A stretch of DNA of 32,836 nucleotides from Candidatus Woesearchaeota archaeon (GTDB taxonomy: Archaea > Nanobdellota > Nanobdellia > Woesearchaeales > WJIZ01), in contig JAAOYF010000044.1 in NCBI GenBank assembly GCA_018221205.1, positions 1 to 32,836 on the forward strand. The letters are read 5' to 3'. This document shows, piece by piece, positions 21,758 to 30,406 of the stretch (position 1 is the first letter of the stretch; each line of letters begins with the position of its first letter). Made by a program: the position numbers and the translations under genes. The notes beneath the pieces are model-generated. The model was not told the DNA's origin and did no database searches. It was given only the letters and a program-made list of their open reading frames with translations.

Positions 21758-22252
21758 TTATCCCCAACTTATTACAAAAAGATAAAATCCAAAAAATGTT
21801 GAAAAAATAAAAGTGATTATCAATAACAAAAGATAATATGCGACAGATGTTAATAGCATTTTTTTGTATGATCTTTTTTTATCTGTTAAATGGGATTTAT
21901 CAACAATAAAGTTAATAAAAACCGAGACAATAAAAGCAAGAAGAATAACAATGCTAATCGAATTGGATACCAAAATTCTATTTAAAGCTCCCATATGTAA
22001 AGCGAGGATAATAACAAACAAGAAAATAGAGGAACGCAAAAGTCCAGATGTAACTTTATCTCGATCATAAATTCTAAAATATATTTTTAAAATAAAATAC
22101 ATTAGAAGTGCATATAAAACAATGAAAAATATGAAAATCTTAAATATTTTAAAAGAATCAAAAATACGAGAATTCCAAACATAGCTAAAAGTTGTTACAA
22201 AAGTAAGAACGTATGACATTACAAATATATAGATAATTTTTAATCCCCTCAT
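21758..22252 (-). CDS. Multi-pass membrane protein, 164 aa
   Basis: Not recognised. It is an extremely hydrophobic protein with about five membrane segments (IIYIFVMSYVLTFVTTF; IFKIFIFFIVLYALLMYFIL; SIFLFVIILALHMGAL; ISIVILLAFIVSVFINFIV; SVAYYLLLLIITFIFSTFFG) and short basic loops (DRDKVTSG; DKSHLTDKKRSYKK). Base composition is strongly AT-rich compared with the rest of the operon. Its ATG overlaps the TGA of the subtilase gene (ATGA), and a textbook SD (minus strand AAGGAGG, 22260-22266) lies 7 nt upstream. It could anchor or export the neighbouring surface proteins, but nothing in its sequence shows this. Confidence 0.7.
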   Translation of the reverse strand: MRGLKIIYIFVMSYVLTFVTTFSYVWNSRIFDSFKIFKIFIFFIVLYALLMYFILKIYFRIYDRDKVTSGLLRSSIFLFVIILALHMGALNRILVSNSISIVILLAFIVSVFINFIVDKSHLTDKKRSYKKMLLTSVAYYLLLLIITFIFSTFFGFYLFVISWG

Positions 22253-25200
22253 TTTAACGCCTCCTTGACAGCAGAAATCACAGACTCATCTGAGATTAAA
22301 GCTACATGATTTATACCATAATTGATAAGATCCCACCAGTTACTTGTTATATTAGTCCCTGTTCCATAGCCAACTGAATCTAGAATTCTAGACTGGTCCT
22401 CTGCTCCCAATACTTTGTCATCAGGCTTTCCATTAAATAGGTAGAGTTCGCTTACATTTACGTTGCTGAGGTCAATTGAGGAGCTTTCATTTATTGCGAG
22501 CTCATTATAAAAATTCATCAAATTAGAAGAAATCTTTCCATCGTCCGGAAAAAAGTTTCCAATCGGATTCAGATATTTTGCGTAATCTTTCAAATTTAGG
22601 TGATACTTCTCATTTTTGCTTAACTGTTGCATCGCATAATCTCCTGCAATTTCTGCAATAATATGAGATGTTCTTCCTGCAGCAACAAGGGGACCTCTTG
22701 CTAGTGTAGTGAATAAAGTATCATCATTCAATGTAACAGGAATAGCAACACCCACGAAAATATCTATAGGATTTGCTTTTAAGTCCGCTGATTCATATTG
22801 GCCATTTGTCAGGTTAAAGAAATACCCGGCATCGCTCTTCCCGTTCGGATAATTGTGTAAAGAGCTTAAAGCCACCCTGCCTCCATTGGAATGACTGACA
22901 TAATCCATCGAATCTTTCCCTGTGTAGATTTGGACTCCACCTATTAATGCTGGCCAATAGTAATCGACTTGATCGTAATAAGTATAATTAGGGCATAGTT
23001 CACATTCTGTTGTGGGGCCACCACTCATTTCAATCTCCCAGACATCCCTTCCTTCATCAGCCAATTCTCGTGCCAATCCGTCATTGTTTTCCCAAGACAC
23101 TAGATTACTGAAAATTCCTCCGCTGAAAGTTACTGGTTTATCACTTTCTGAAATTGCGTCCTTAAAATCCTCACTGTAATCTGCATTCACATTTTTCAAT
23201 CGGAGAATAGTTTCTTCGCCGTAACTCGTTTCATTCAAGGTTTTCACTGTCCTGATAGCAACATCAAAAATATTGTCAAAAAGTATTTTGTTCACAACTG
23301 ACAAATACGCTGAAGAATTCTTCGCTACATTTCTAGGGAGTAAATTGTCAATCCCCAGGCCTAACCTATCGTAATCATCAAGAAATAAAGGATTCAAATA
23401 CGGAGAATCAAGATCAGAAAACATATTAGCCCGAGCTGAGATTAACTTTTTTATTGCAGCGATATCACCGTCTACATCAATTCCATATGCAAGAATCAAG
23501 GGTTTATTTTGAGTTACGTGAAGTGTTCTTCCTACTATTCCTGCATAACTTTTTTGTGCACGACGACCATAGCCAACTATCCTACTATTTTCATACCCCC
23601 AGATAGTGTACTGCACAGGCTTACCATCAATAATTAATGTATTCTGATTGTAATTTTTAAATTCACTTGTAAATCTCCCAACAGAAATTACTAATTCAGC
23701 CTCTCCTTCTGAAACCGAATCCACGTACTGTTCCAGGAAACCCTCAATCAATGAGTTAACATTAAGGTATGACGTGTTTATTGACAGATAGACCCTTGGC
23801 ACATTTTGAGATACAAGACGATAGACGAAATTATCGCTCTTTGACTCGTTGAACGCTCCAGCTTCGTCAATATAGACATTCAACGCAGAAGCGGAATTGA
23901 GATCCCAAGTCGTTGTCCCAGAAGCAGTCGAAAAGGAATCAATTGAAAGAAGCAAACTCTTTGTATCATCGATTAGACCCGTATCTCTATTCACTCTATG
24001 CAAGGATACGTTAACCGTACCATTAAGATCAGAAGAATGAATAGTAACATTAATCGTACTTCCCTTTACTGACACATCTTCATTAGTAAGCCAAAAGTTA
24101 GGATCTGCATCACAAGTTTTGATACAGTTTGAATCAACTACTGTGACAGTCTCCCCGTCATTGTTGACATAAACAGTTTCCGAATGGCAGAGTGTCTGGT
24201 TGTTGGAACAGATGACACTAACATTTATTCCGTTTCCGCAAACATTGGAAACTTCTTTCTGAATGAATTGTGAAACATCGGTTTGTCCTTCATGCACGCT
24301 ATTGACTTCAACATTCAAGTCGCTATTCGAGGTAACGATATTTAGCGTTCCATTGCATACTTCTCCTTGCGTTGCACTACATACTCCCCCCACGCAGAAA
24401 TGGCCTGTTAAGCAGTCATCATCTACTGAACATGAAAATCCGTCTTTTGTCCGGCAAACATCATTAGCGCCGCCATCACTTGTCTCGTATTGGTAGCTTT
24501 CATCGGTGACCACTACTCCTGCACGATAAGGATCACATTGCTCACTTGAATCACAACTTAAGTCTTGAACATTTATCCAAAAATTGGAGTTGAATCTTCC
24601 TCTGACTCGCCATGTTGAATTTGTAAGACAGGATGAATTAAGTGCATCAATTATATATAAGCTATCATAGTCATCATCATCCTCATTGCCTGCATCCCCA
24701 CAATCCCAGAAAGCTATTACTCCAAAATACCTTTTTGTACTGTCGTCAAGGAGACTATTCGGATAGTCATGAGAATCTTCCACCCCTGTATCGCTACAGT
24801 CTGAAGGGTTAGAATCACAGAAATCTGCTAGGTCCCCATCCCCACTTGAACAAGCGCCAATGCTTCCGGTTCCGTTCCCCCAACATTTATCGAACTCGAA
24901 TGGGATTACGTAAGTATCAGAGGAATCAAATGAATAGCATGCAACTTGAAGTTCATCTTCTACACATTCATCACATTCAAAATCAACATCACCATCTACC
25001 CAGACTACCCCATCTCCTGCATTTCCATAGTTTGTGTAATCGTCCTCAGCATCCAAATGGATTTCTGTGAACAAGAAAACAATAGAACCGCTCTCGCCAA
25101 CGTAAATCGTTTGGTTTATGATCTCTTCAAGGTATTTTACAATCTGGTAGTATCCTTCCATGAACTCTACATCGTCAATCGTTCCTGTCCCATTCAGCCA

Positions 25201-26457
25201 GAAATGGAGCGTCTGGTTCTCTGTGCCGTAGTCAGTGATGTTGAAGATTTCATAGGGATAGGAAGCATTTCCAAGCGAAAAATCAGTTGATGTAAGGTTA
25301 ATCCTTACTAATCCATACCCGTACTCATCATCCTTCCCAGCAATTCCCAAATCAAGCGCATCATTCTGCAATTTTCCCCTTATTTGATCATTTGTCCAGC
25401 TTGAATTGTATGACCTCAATAAGCAGGCAACGCCAGCAACATGAGGCGCTGCAAATGACGTACCAGAAGAAACATTATAGGTATTATTCAAAAAAGTAGA
25501 ATTAATATCAACACCACCGGCAACTAATTCCAATTCACTTCCAGAGGAAGAAAATGGGGCTTTTTCAAGATTCTCATTAACGGCGCCAACAGCGATAACA
25601 TCGCTATATGCAGCAGGATATACTACACTGCCCCCGGTGTTCCCAGAAGCCGCAATCAAAACGATATCATTATCATACGCATCTTCCAGGACTTCCTTGA
25701 AGATCTGGGAATAGCCTTCCATGCCGAAGCTCATGGAAACGATGTCCATGTCATTCTCTATGGCCCATTCCAGGCCAGAGATGGCATCAGAAATCTTCCC
25801 GGTGGAGCCATTCGCTATCTTCACGGCATACAGTGAAACAGAGGGAGCAACACCTACAATACCTTCACCATCTAAAACAGCAGCCAGCACGCCAGCAATA
25901 AGGGTGCCATGGCCATAGGTATCACCATAATCCTCGCTCACGAACGAAACGCCTCCTGCTAGAGATAAATCGTCATGTGATGCAATGCCCGTATCAAGCA
26001 GGCCTACCTTAACGCCACTCCCATTCGTCGCATTCCAGGCGAGAGGAGCAAGAGTAAGGTTTACCCCATAAGGTATCTCACCAAGAACAGTAACATTCTG
26101 ATCTAATTCAATATACTCAATGTCCTTGTCCAGCAACAGCAGACTGACAGCCCCTGCCTCTCCTTCGATGCGGGCCAAGGCAAACCGCCCATACTCTTCC
26201 TTTATCGTGACATTCTTAAGTTCCTTCTTCACCTTATACTTAATGAGGTAATCTTCCTGTTCATCCTTCTTCACCTGTGCAAAATACTCTCTTGTCTTTT
26301 CATCCAGTTTTTCGGCATACAGCTCAGCACGGACATACACATCAACATCCTTCGGTGTGTAAATGAAATCAACCTCAGAACGGACAGAGAACAACATGAT
26401 AATCAGGACAAGAAGAAAAACTAACTGTTTAGATCGGCTTTTTTTAATGATTGACAC
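22249..26457 (-). CDS. Secreted subtilisin-like (S8) protease with C-terminal lipase-like alpha/beta-hydrolase region, 1402 aa
   Basis: A signal peptide (about 8-27) and an I9-like propeptide (about 45-125) precede a complete S8 domain: D155 (LLDTG), H183 (YGHGT), oxyanion N273 (ASGN) and S334 (SGTSFAAPH). A long beta-rich, Asp- and Cys-rich middle follows, including CSVDDDCLTGHFCVGGVC. An approximately 230-residue C-terminal part then looks like an alpha/beta-hydrolase: nucleophile elbow VSHSNGG (Ser about 1190), an Asp loop FNGKPDDKVLG (about 1346) and a His in INHVAL (about 1384), in the Ser-Asp-His order of lipases. The protein is thus a probable protease plus lipase/esterase fusion. It heads the five-gene surface operon and overlaps the next gene by 4 bp. 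Start: GTG 26457, but see the finding on a possible ATT start at 26448. The S8 part is certain; the hydrolase is inferred from motifs. Confidence 0.9.
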   Translation of the reverse strand: MSIIKKSRSKQLVFLLVLIIMLFSVRSEVDFIYTPKDVDVYVRAELYAEKLDEKTREYFAQVKKDEQEDYLIKYKVKKELKNVTIKEEYGRFALARIEGEAGAVSLLLLDKDIEYIELDQNVTVLGEIPYGVNLTLAPLAWNATNGSGVKVGLLDTGIASHDDLSLAGGVSFVSEDYGDTYGHGTLIAGVLAAVLDGEGIVGVAPSVSLYAVKIANGSTGKISDAISGLEWAIENDMDIVSMSFGMEGYSQIFKEVLEDAYDNDIVLIAASGNTGGSVVYPAAYSDVIAVGAVNENLEKAPFSSSGSELELVAGGVDINSTFLNNTYNVSSGTSFAAPHVAGVACLLRSYNSSWTNDQIRGKLQNDALDLGIAGKDDEYGYGLVRINLTSTDFSLGNASYPYEIFNITDYGTENQTLHFWLNGTGTIDDVEFMEGYYQIVKYLEEIINQTIYVGESGSIVFLFTEIHLDAEDDYTNYGNAGDGVVWVDGDVDFECDECVEDELQVACYSFDSSDTYVIPFEFDKCWGNGTGSIGACSSGDGDLADFCDSNPSDCSDTGVEDSHDYPNSLLDDSTKRYFGVIAFWDCGDAGNEDDDDYDSLYIIDALNSSCLTNSTWRVRGRFNSNFWINVQDLSCDSSEQCDPYRAGVVVTDESYQYETSDGGANDVCRTKDGFSCSVDDDCLTGHFCVGGVCSATQGEVCNGTLNIVTSNSDLNVEVNSVHEGQTDVSQFIQKEVSNVCGNGINVSVICSNNQTLCHSETVYVNNDGETVTVVDSNCIKTCDADPNFWLTNEDVSVKGSTINVTIHSSDLNGTVNVSLHRVNRDTGLIDDTKSLLLSIDSFSTASGTTTWDLNSASALNVYIDEAGAFNESKSDNFVYRLVSQNVPRVYLSINTSYLNVNSLIEGFLEQYVDSVSEGEAELVISVGRFTSEFKNYNQNTLIIDGKPVQYTIWGYENSRIVGYGRRAQKSYAGIVGRTLHVTQNKPLILAYGIDVDGDIAAIKKLISARANMFSDLDSPYLNPLFLDDYDRLGLGIDNLLPRNVAKNSSAYLSVVNKILFDNIFDVAIRTVKTLNETSYGEETILRLKNVNADYSEDFKDAISESDKPVTFSGGIFSNLVSWENNDGLARELADEGRDVWEIEMSGGPTTECELCPNYTYYDQVDYYWPALIGGVQIYTGKDSMDYVSHSNGGRVALSSLHNYPNGKSDAGYFFNLTNGQYESADLKANPIDIFVGVAIPVTLNDDTLFTTLARGPLVAAGRTSHIIAEIAGDYAMQQLSKNEKYHLNLKDYAKYLNPIGNFFPDDGKISSNLMNFYNELAINESSSIDLSNVNVSELYLFNGKPDDKVLGAEDQSRILDSVGYGTGTNITSNWWDLINYGINHVALISDESVISAVKEALK

Positions 26458-26525
26458 CTCAACGAATGCTTACTATATGCAATTCAGGTATACTCAACCC
26501 CCAAATTGAAAAATAACCTTGCAAC

Positions 26526-26533
26526 TATAAAAG
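26526..26533 (-). promoter_or_regulatory. Candidate TATA box of the five-gene surface operon
   Basis: The minus strand reads CTTTTATAG inside AACTCTTTTATAGTT, so the box sits between inverted AGTT/AACT arms that could bind a regulator. It implies a leader of about 45 nt containing the GAGGTG SD; the closer GAGTATACC (26488-26496) is the alternative. Confidence 0.35.
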
Positions 26534-26598
26534 AGTTGTTAATCCCTCGATAGTGGACTTATCCCATTATTCATTTTTAGGATACATTTTACTGATAA

Positions 26599-26645
26599 TT
26601 TATCCACTGTGCTTAATCACGGTTCTCCAAACCGAGAGTGGTAAA
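26599..26645. ncRNA. Compound stem-loop in the lonB-surface operon intergenic region
   Basis: TTTA-T-CCACT (26599-26608) pairs with AGTGGTAAA (26637-26645) over 9 bp with one bulged T. Inside it, CGGTT (26620-26624) pairs with AACCG (26630-26634) around a 5-nt loop. It lies downstream of lonB on the minus strand, or downstream of the plus-strand TATA-like ACTATAAAAG at about 26525-26534. It may be a 3' UTR element or a small RNA. Confidence 0.3.
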
Positions 26646-26689
26646 GCTAGTTCCTATAAATATCTTACAGAGGAGTAAAATGTCCAGTG

Positions 26690-28570
26690 TTATTTCTTAG
26701 AAGTGATCTTTCTCAGTACAGCTTTCCTGCCATTCCAATCCAGGGCTACTTTCAACACATCTTCGATCGTCTCTACAGGGATGATCTTGACTTTCTTTAT
26801 CTTTTGAGAGTCGATGATGATGTCTTTCATATTTGATTTGGGAACAATGACCTGTTTCATCCCTGCTTCGATCGCTGCCTCTACTTTTGAAGTGACGCCT
26901 CCTACAGGCAATACCTCTCCTCTGACTGATAATGAACCGGTCATGGAAGTATCTTGCCTTACGGGAATGTCCCTGAATGAAGATATGATCGCTACGGCAA
27001 TGGCGATGGAGGCAGAATCTCCTTCCACTCCTTCATAGGTCTGCAGGAACTGGACATAGATATCATATTTCTCTTTCAGATCCTCTCCAAAATATCTCAA
27101 TATGATCGCAGAGACGTTGATAACAGCTTCTTTTGCTATATCTCCTAGTTTTCCTGTTGCGACAAACTCTGTCTTCTTTCCTCCTATCGTCACCTGCGCT
27201 TCGATCGGTAAAATGATGCCTGAGAATGAATCCTGGCCGCCTATAACTGCCATACCATTGACCCTGCCTATCTTCTTGCCTTCAGTACGGATGACTGCAT
27301 ATTCTTTTTTCTTCTCGATATATTTATCTGCTATCTGCTTCTCTAGAGGACGAGCCACTAGTTTTGCTTTCTCAACATGCTTTTTTGAGACTAATTTTGC
27401 ATTCTCCTCTACTGCGATATCTCCTGCTGCCCTCACCAAACCGCCTAGATCCCTTAACCTTAATGTTAAGTGGTCTTTTCGGTTTGCCCTTCTCTGGGCC
27501 TCTTCTATAATGGCATTCACGGCTGTCTTGTCAAAATGAGGGATCCTTTTATCTTTGGTCACTTCCTGTGCGACGAAAATCGCTATTTTTTCCCGATTTT
27601 CTGGAGTGTCTTTTATGGTCTCATCCATAAAAATCTCATAGCCATATCCTCTGATCCTTGATCTTAATGCTGGGTGCATGTTCTTGACTGTCTCTAGATT
27701 TCCTGCAGCCACCAACACAAAATCGCAAGGCACTGGTTCTGTCCTGACCATCGCTCCTGCTGAGCGTTCTGATTGTCCTGTAATGGAGAATTTTCTTTCT
27801 TGGAGAGCGGATAACAGCTCTTGCTGAGTCACCCTATTCAATGTGGCGATCTCATCGATGAAAAGGACGCCTTTGTTTGCCTTGTGGATCATTCCGGCTA
27901 CTACCCTTTCATTTGCTGGTGTTCCCAGACCGCCCGACTGGAAAGGATCATGAAGGACATCACCTACCAATGCGCCGGCATGCGAACCAGTAGCATCAAA
28001 AAAAGGAGCCTGCTTTTTCTTGAAATTATCGACGATGATCTTTGGCGCTTTTGACTGCGATCCCATCCGTGCCCCTACTCTCATCGAGAGCATGAAACCT
28101 GCTAAGATGAGCATGGAGCCCATCATCGAGGCTGCGAAAATGATCGCGTTGGCTGTTTCTCCTAACTCAAAAGGATTTGAGCGCCACCAGAAATAAGGCA
28201 GGATGATGGCAGCCAATAATAATATGATAAAGACAATGTTCAATGTCTTGGAGCTGGACATGCCCTGCATCTTGGATTGCGCGACAATCGACCTTCCTTG
28301 TCCGGCCGGAACAGACCGTATCAAAGGAGCATTATCGTCATTGGGATTGTGGAATGAGAGTATATCTACTAATTTCTCTTTTGGCAGGAGCTCTGCTAAA
28401 GCTAGTCCTAACATCGATTTTCCAGTTCCGGGCTCGCCGATAAGAAAAAGATGCCTTCGTTGTTTTGCGGCTTTCTTCGCCACAGCGACAGCCGAATCCT
28501 GGCCTATGACCTGGTCTACTATCTTCTTGGATACTTTGATATCTGCTGTGGTCGTGTATTTCAGAGCCAT
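26690..28570 (-). CDS. lonB: Archaeal membrane-anchored Lon protease (LonB)
   Basis: An ATP-dependent protease of the cytoplasmic membrane that degrades damaged or regulatory proteins. It has 626 residues from ATG 28570. Order: Walker A GEPGTGKS (about 45-52); two membrane segments inserted in the AAA domain (about 109-129 and 141-161), the hallmark of archaeal LonB; Walker B GVLFIDE (about 234-240); sensor and R-finger region ([15 protein letters not shown]); and a C-terminal S16 protease domain. The catalytic dyad is S519 (EGDSAS) and K562 (VTSK); their 43-residue spacing equals that of other Lon proteases. The longer frame starts at TTG 28582, but the TATA box (minus strand GATTTAAAAG, 28593-28602) lies 23-32 bp upstream of ATG 28570, which is therefore preferred as a leaderless start. 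Confidence 0.96.
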   Translation of the reverse strand: MALKYTTTADIKVSKKIVDQVIGQDSAVAVAKKAAKQRRHLFLIGEPGTGKSMLGLALAELLPKEKLVDILSFHNPNDDNAPLIRSVPAGQGRSIVAQSKMQGMSSSKTLNIVFIILLLAAIILPYFWWRSNPFELGETANAIIFAASMMGSMLILAGFMLSMRVGARMGSQSKAPKIIVDNFKKKQAPFFDATGSHAGALVGDVLHDPFQSGGLGTPANERVVAGMIHKANKGVLFIDEIATLNRVTQQELLSALQERKFSITGQSERSAGAMVRTEPVPCDFVLVAAGNLETVKNMHPALRSRIRGYGYEIFMDETIKDTPENREKIAIFVAQEVTKDKRIPHFDKTAVNAIIEEAQRRANRKDHLTLRLRDLGGLVRAAGDIAVEENAKLVSKKHVEKAKLVARPLEKQIADKYIEKKKEYAVIRTEGKKIGRVNGMAVIGGQDSFSGIILPIEAQVTIGGKKTEFVATGKLGDIAKEAVINVSAIILRYFGEDLKEKYDIYVQFLQTYEGVEGDSASIAIAVAIISSFRDIPVRQDTSMTGSLSVRGEVLPVGGVTSKVEAAIEAGMKQVIVPKSNMKDIIIDSQKIKKVKIIPVETIEDVLKVALDWNGRKAVLRKITSKK

Positions 28571-28592
28571 TTTTTTAGCCAATACCCCTGCT

Positions 28593-28602
28593 CTTTTAAA
28601 TC
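28593..28602 (-). promoter_or_regulatory. TATA box for lonB
   Basis: The minus strand reads GATTTAAAAG, 23-32 bp upstream of ATG 28570. It decides between the TTG 28582 and ATG 28570 starts. Confidence 0.55.
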
Positions 28603-28642
28603 TTATGTTATAATGGAATCACTACTCTGGAAAAGATAAATG

Positions 28643-28652
28643 CTTTTAAATT
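28643..28652 (+). promoter_or_regulatory. TATA box for the M20 peptidase gene
   Basis: CTTTTAAATT lies 30-39 bp upstream of ATG 28682. That leaves a leader of a few bases containing GGTGGT-type sequence close to the start. Confidence 0.45.
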
Positions 28653-28681
28653 GGTGAGTAATTTGGTGGTTGGGTGGTATA

Positions 28682-30049
28682 ATGGGTTTTCAACCTAAAC
28701 TGAATCGGCTTTGGGAAGAAGAAGGCGAGCATGTCATTGATGATATTGTCAATATGATACAAGTTGAGAGCATCAGCGTTGATGGAAATCATGGAGAGGA
28801 AGTGAGATTAGCTTCGCAGCGAGCCGGTGCATTGGCCGAGGAACTTGGTTTTGAATCCCAAGTAGTAGATGTCGATGGAACTCATTATGTCCAAGCAACT
28901 TTGGAAGGTAATTCTCCTTTCCACTTTGTTTTTTATGGTCATACTGATGTGCAGCCGGTGGAAGAAGAAAAATGGGATGACCCTCCTTTTGCACCACCCC
29001 TTCAAGGGATAAAAAAAGGTAAGGTATATGGGAGAGGGGCTATTGATGATAAAGGGCCTGTGGTTTCCGTCCTTCATGGATTGGCTGCAGCGCGGAATTC
29101 TGGGTCAAAAGTTCCGACTATCACTGCTATTCTTGAGTGTGAAGAGGAAACTGCAAGCCCGAATTTTCCACGAATCTTGCGCGCTGAAAAAGAACTTTTT
29201 GAAGATGCTGACGGGGTTTTTGTCTTTGATACTGGTAATGAAGGAGGCCAGCCAACTATTACCTACAGTCTCCGGGGAGCGGTTAAAGCGTATCTTTCTC
29301 TCGTTACTGCTGAAAGTCCGGTGCACTCTGGGATAGGTGGGGGATTAGCTAATAATCCTCTCATCGATATGTCTGGTGTAATCTATAACACTGCCCCTCC
29401 ACGAAGAGGAAAGTTGCTTATTCCTGGTGTTTATGAAAATGTCTCCGAATTCTCTGAAGCTGAAATACGTGAACTCGAAAGAATCGCACGAATAACAGAT
29501 GTTGCTAAAGTAAAAAAGGAGCTAGGAGTCATTGGTGGTCCTGATCGAAGTGTAGAAATGTATCTTCGAGAACTCTATGCTCAACCTACTTTTGATGTCC
29601 ATAATGTAGAGGGAGGAATAAAGGGAACGACTGTTCCTGATCATTGTAGATATGAAATTTCTATGAGGATTGCTCCGGGACAGGATCCAGAGCACATTGC
29701 AGAACTGCTTACTGAACATGTCAGAAGATTAGATGATAGGGTTGATGTAGAGATTGCATTCAAGCTTCATCCTTACAAAACCGCTATTGAACACCCTTCT
29801 TTACAGATAGCTGCAACTGCACTACAGCAAGTACATGGTGTAGAACCCTATTTTGCAGGTTGTGGTGGATCGATTGGTGCAGTGGCATATATGGCAATGC
29901 TGTTTCCAGAATTGCCAATTGTTCTCTTCGGAGTAGGAGAGCCAAAAAACAACATGCATGGACATAATGAAAACATTCGGTTGGACCAAGTAGAAAAGGT
30001 CTACAAAACCAGTGCAATGTTCAGCCATATGGTTGCGAATAAATCGTAA
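28682..30049 (+). CDS. M20 family metallopeptidase (dipeptidase/deacylase)
   Basis: A 455-residue cytosolic di-zinc enzyme of the M20/M28 clan that hydrolyses dipeptides or N-acylated amino acids. Metal ligands are all visible: H87 in YGHTDVQP, D122 in GRGAIDDKGP, the E155/E156 pair in ECEEETASPNF, D183 in VFDTGNEG and the late His in MHGHNE (about 426). The dimerisation (lid) domain runs from about 210 to 320 (SPVHSGIGGGLANNP). Full family length is present. ATG 28682 is preferred to TTG 28670 because of TATA distance and the GGTGG just upstream. The substrate is not evident. It is divergent from lonB, and a shared role in peptide breakdown after proteolysis is plausible but not shown. Confidence 0.92.
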   Translation: MGFQPKLNRLWEEEGEHVIDDIVNMIQVESISVDGNHGEEVRLASQRAGALAEELGFESQVVDVDGTHYVQATLEGNSPFHFVFYGHTDVQPVEEEKWDDPPFAPPLQGIKKGKVYGRGAIDDKGPVVSVLHGLAAARNSGSKVPTITAILECEEETASPNFPRILRAEKELFEDADGVFVFDTGNEGGQPTITYSLRGAVKAYLSLVTAESPVHSGIGGGLANNPLIDMSGVIYNTAPPRRGKLLIPGVYENVSEFSEAEIRELERIARITDVAKVKKELGVIGGPDRSVEMYLRELYAQPTFDVHNVEGGIKGTTVPDHCRYEISMRIAPGQDPEHIAELLTEHVRRLDDRVDVEIAFKLHPYKTAIEHPSLQIAATALQQVHGVEPYFAGCGGSIGAVAYMAMLFPELPIVLFGVGEPKNNMHGHNENIRLDQVEKVYKTSAMFSHMVANKS

Positions 30050-30103
30050 TTTTTCCGTTTTTTTCTTAGTTATTTTTATCAATACGGCTTCTTTCTTCTT
30101 TTC

Positions 30104-30406
30104 ATGCAAGAAAAATATCTTATCTTGATTGCTTTCCTATTTTCTTTAATTGGATTAATGGGATTATTCATCCTTTCGCTTACTTTGGAAGAGAGCGTGA
30201 GCGAGGACATGGTGATCTTCTCAGGAAAAGTTGAAGAAGTATCTCATTATGGCAATATGACGTTCTTTTCTATCGGAAGGCCGATAGAAGCTGTTGTTTT
30301 TCAGAATGTTTCATTATATGAAGGAGAGATTGTTGAGATAGTGGGCAAGGAAGATGAAGAGGGTATTGTGGTCGAGCGATTACGGGTAATCAATTCGTTC
30401 CAGTAA
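30104..30406 (+). CDS. Small membrane-anchored OB-fold-like protein, 100 aa
   Basis: One N-terminal membrane segment (YLILIAFLFSLIGLMGLFIL) is followed by about 70 residues with the strand pattern of an OB-fold: VIFSGKVEEVSHYGNMTFFS, EAVVFQNVSLYEGEIVEIVG, GIVVERLRVINSF. Similar short OB-fold membrane proteins are common in DPANN archaea and are often annotated as nucleic acid-binding; the ligand is unknown. A TATA-like TTTTTATCAA (30073-30082) lies 22-31 bp before ATG 30104. Its last 17 bp overlap the convergent spermidine synthase-like gene. Confidence 0.75.
   Translation: MQEKYLILIAFLFSLIGLMGLFILSLTLEESVSEDMVIFSGKVEEVSHYGNMTFFSIGRPIEAVVFQNVSLYEGEIVEIVGKEDEEGIVVERLRVINSFQ

Larger units (their letters stand above)
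26458..26689. other. 232-bp intergenic region between lonB and the surface operon
   Basis: It contains a TATA-like box on the minus strand (CTTTTATAG, 26526-26533) framed by CAACT/AGTTG arms; a GAGTATACC nearer the gene (26488-26496); and a compound stem-loop at 26599-26645. A plus-strand TATA (CCTATAAATATC, about 26653-26664) points into the lonB 3' end. No protein gene is supported. Confidence 0.5.

Noticed and set aside
26615-26645. GGTTCTCCAAACC resembles a tRNA T-arm.
   Set aside because: The T-loop consensus GGTTCRANYCC is not met, and no acceptor, D or anticodon arms can be folded around it.
26676-26700. GAGGAG followed by ATG and a six-codon frame (MSSVIS) on the plus strand.
   Set aside because: Too short to support as a gene, and it overlaps the lonB stop; the good-looking SD is probably chance.
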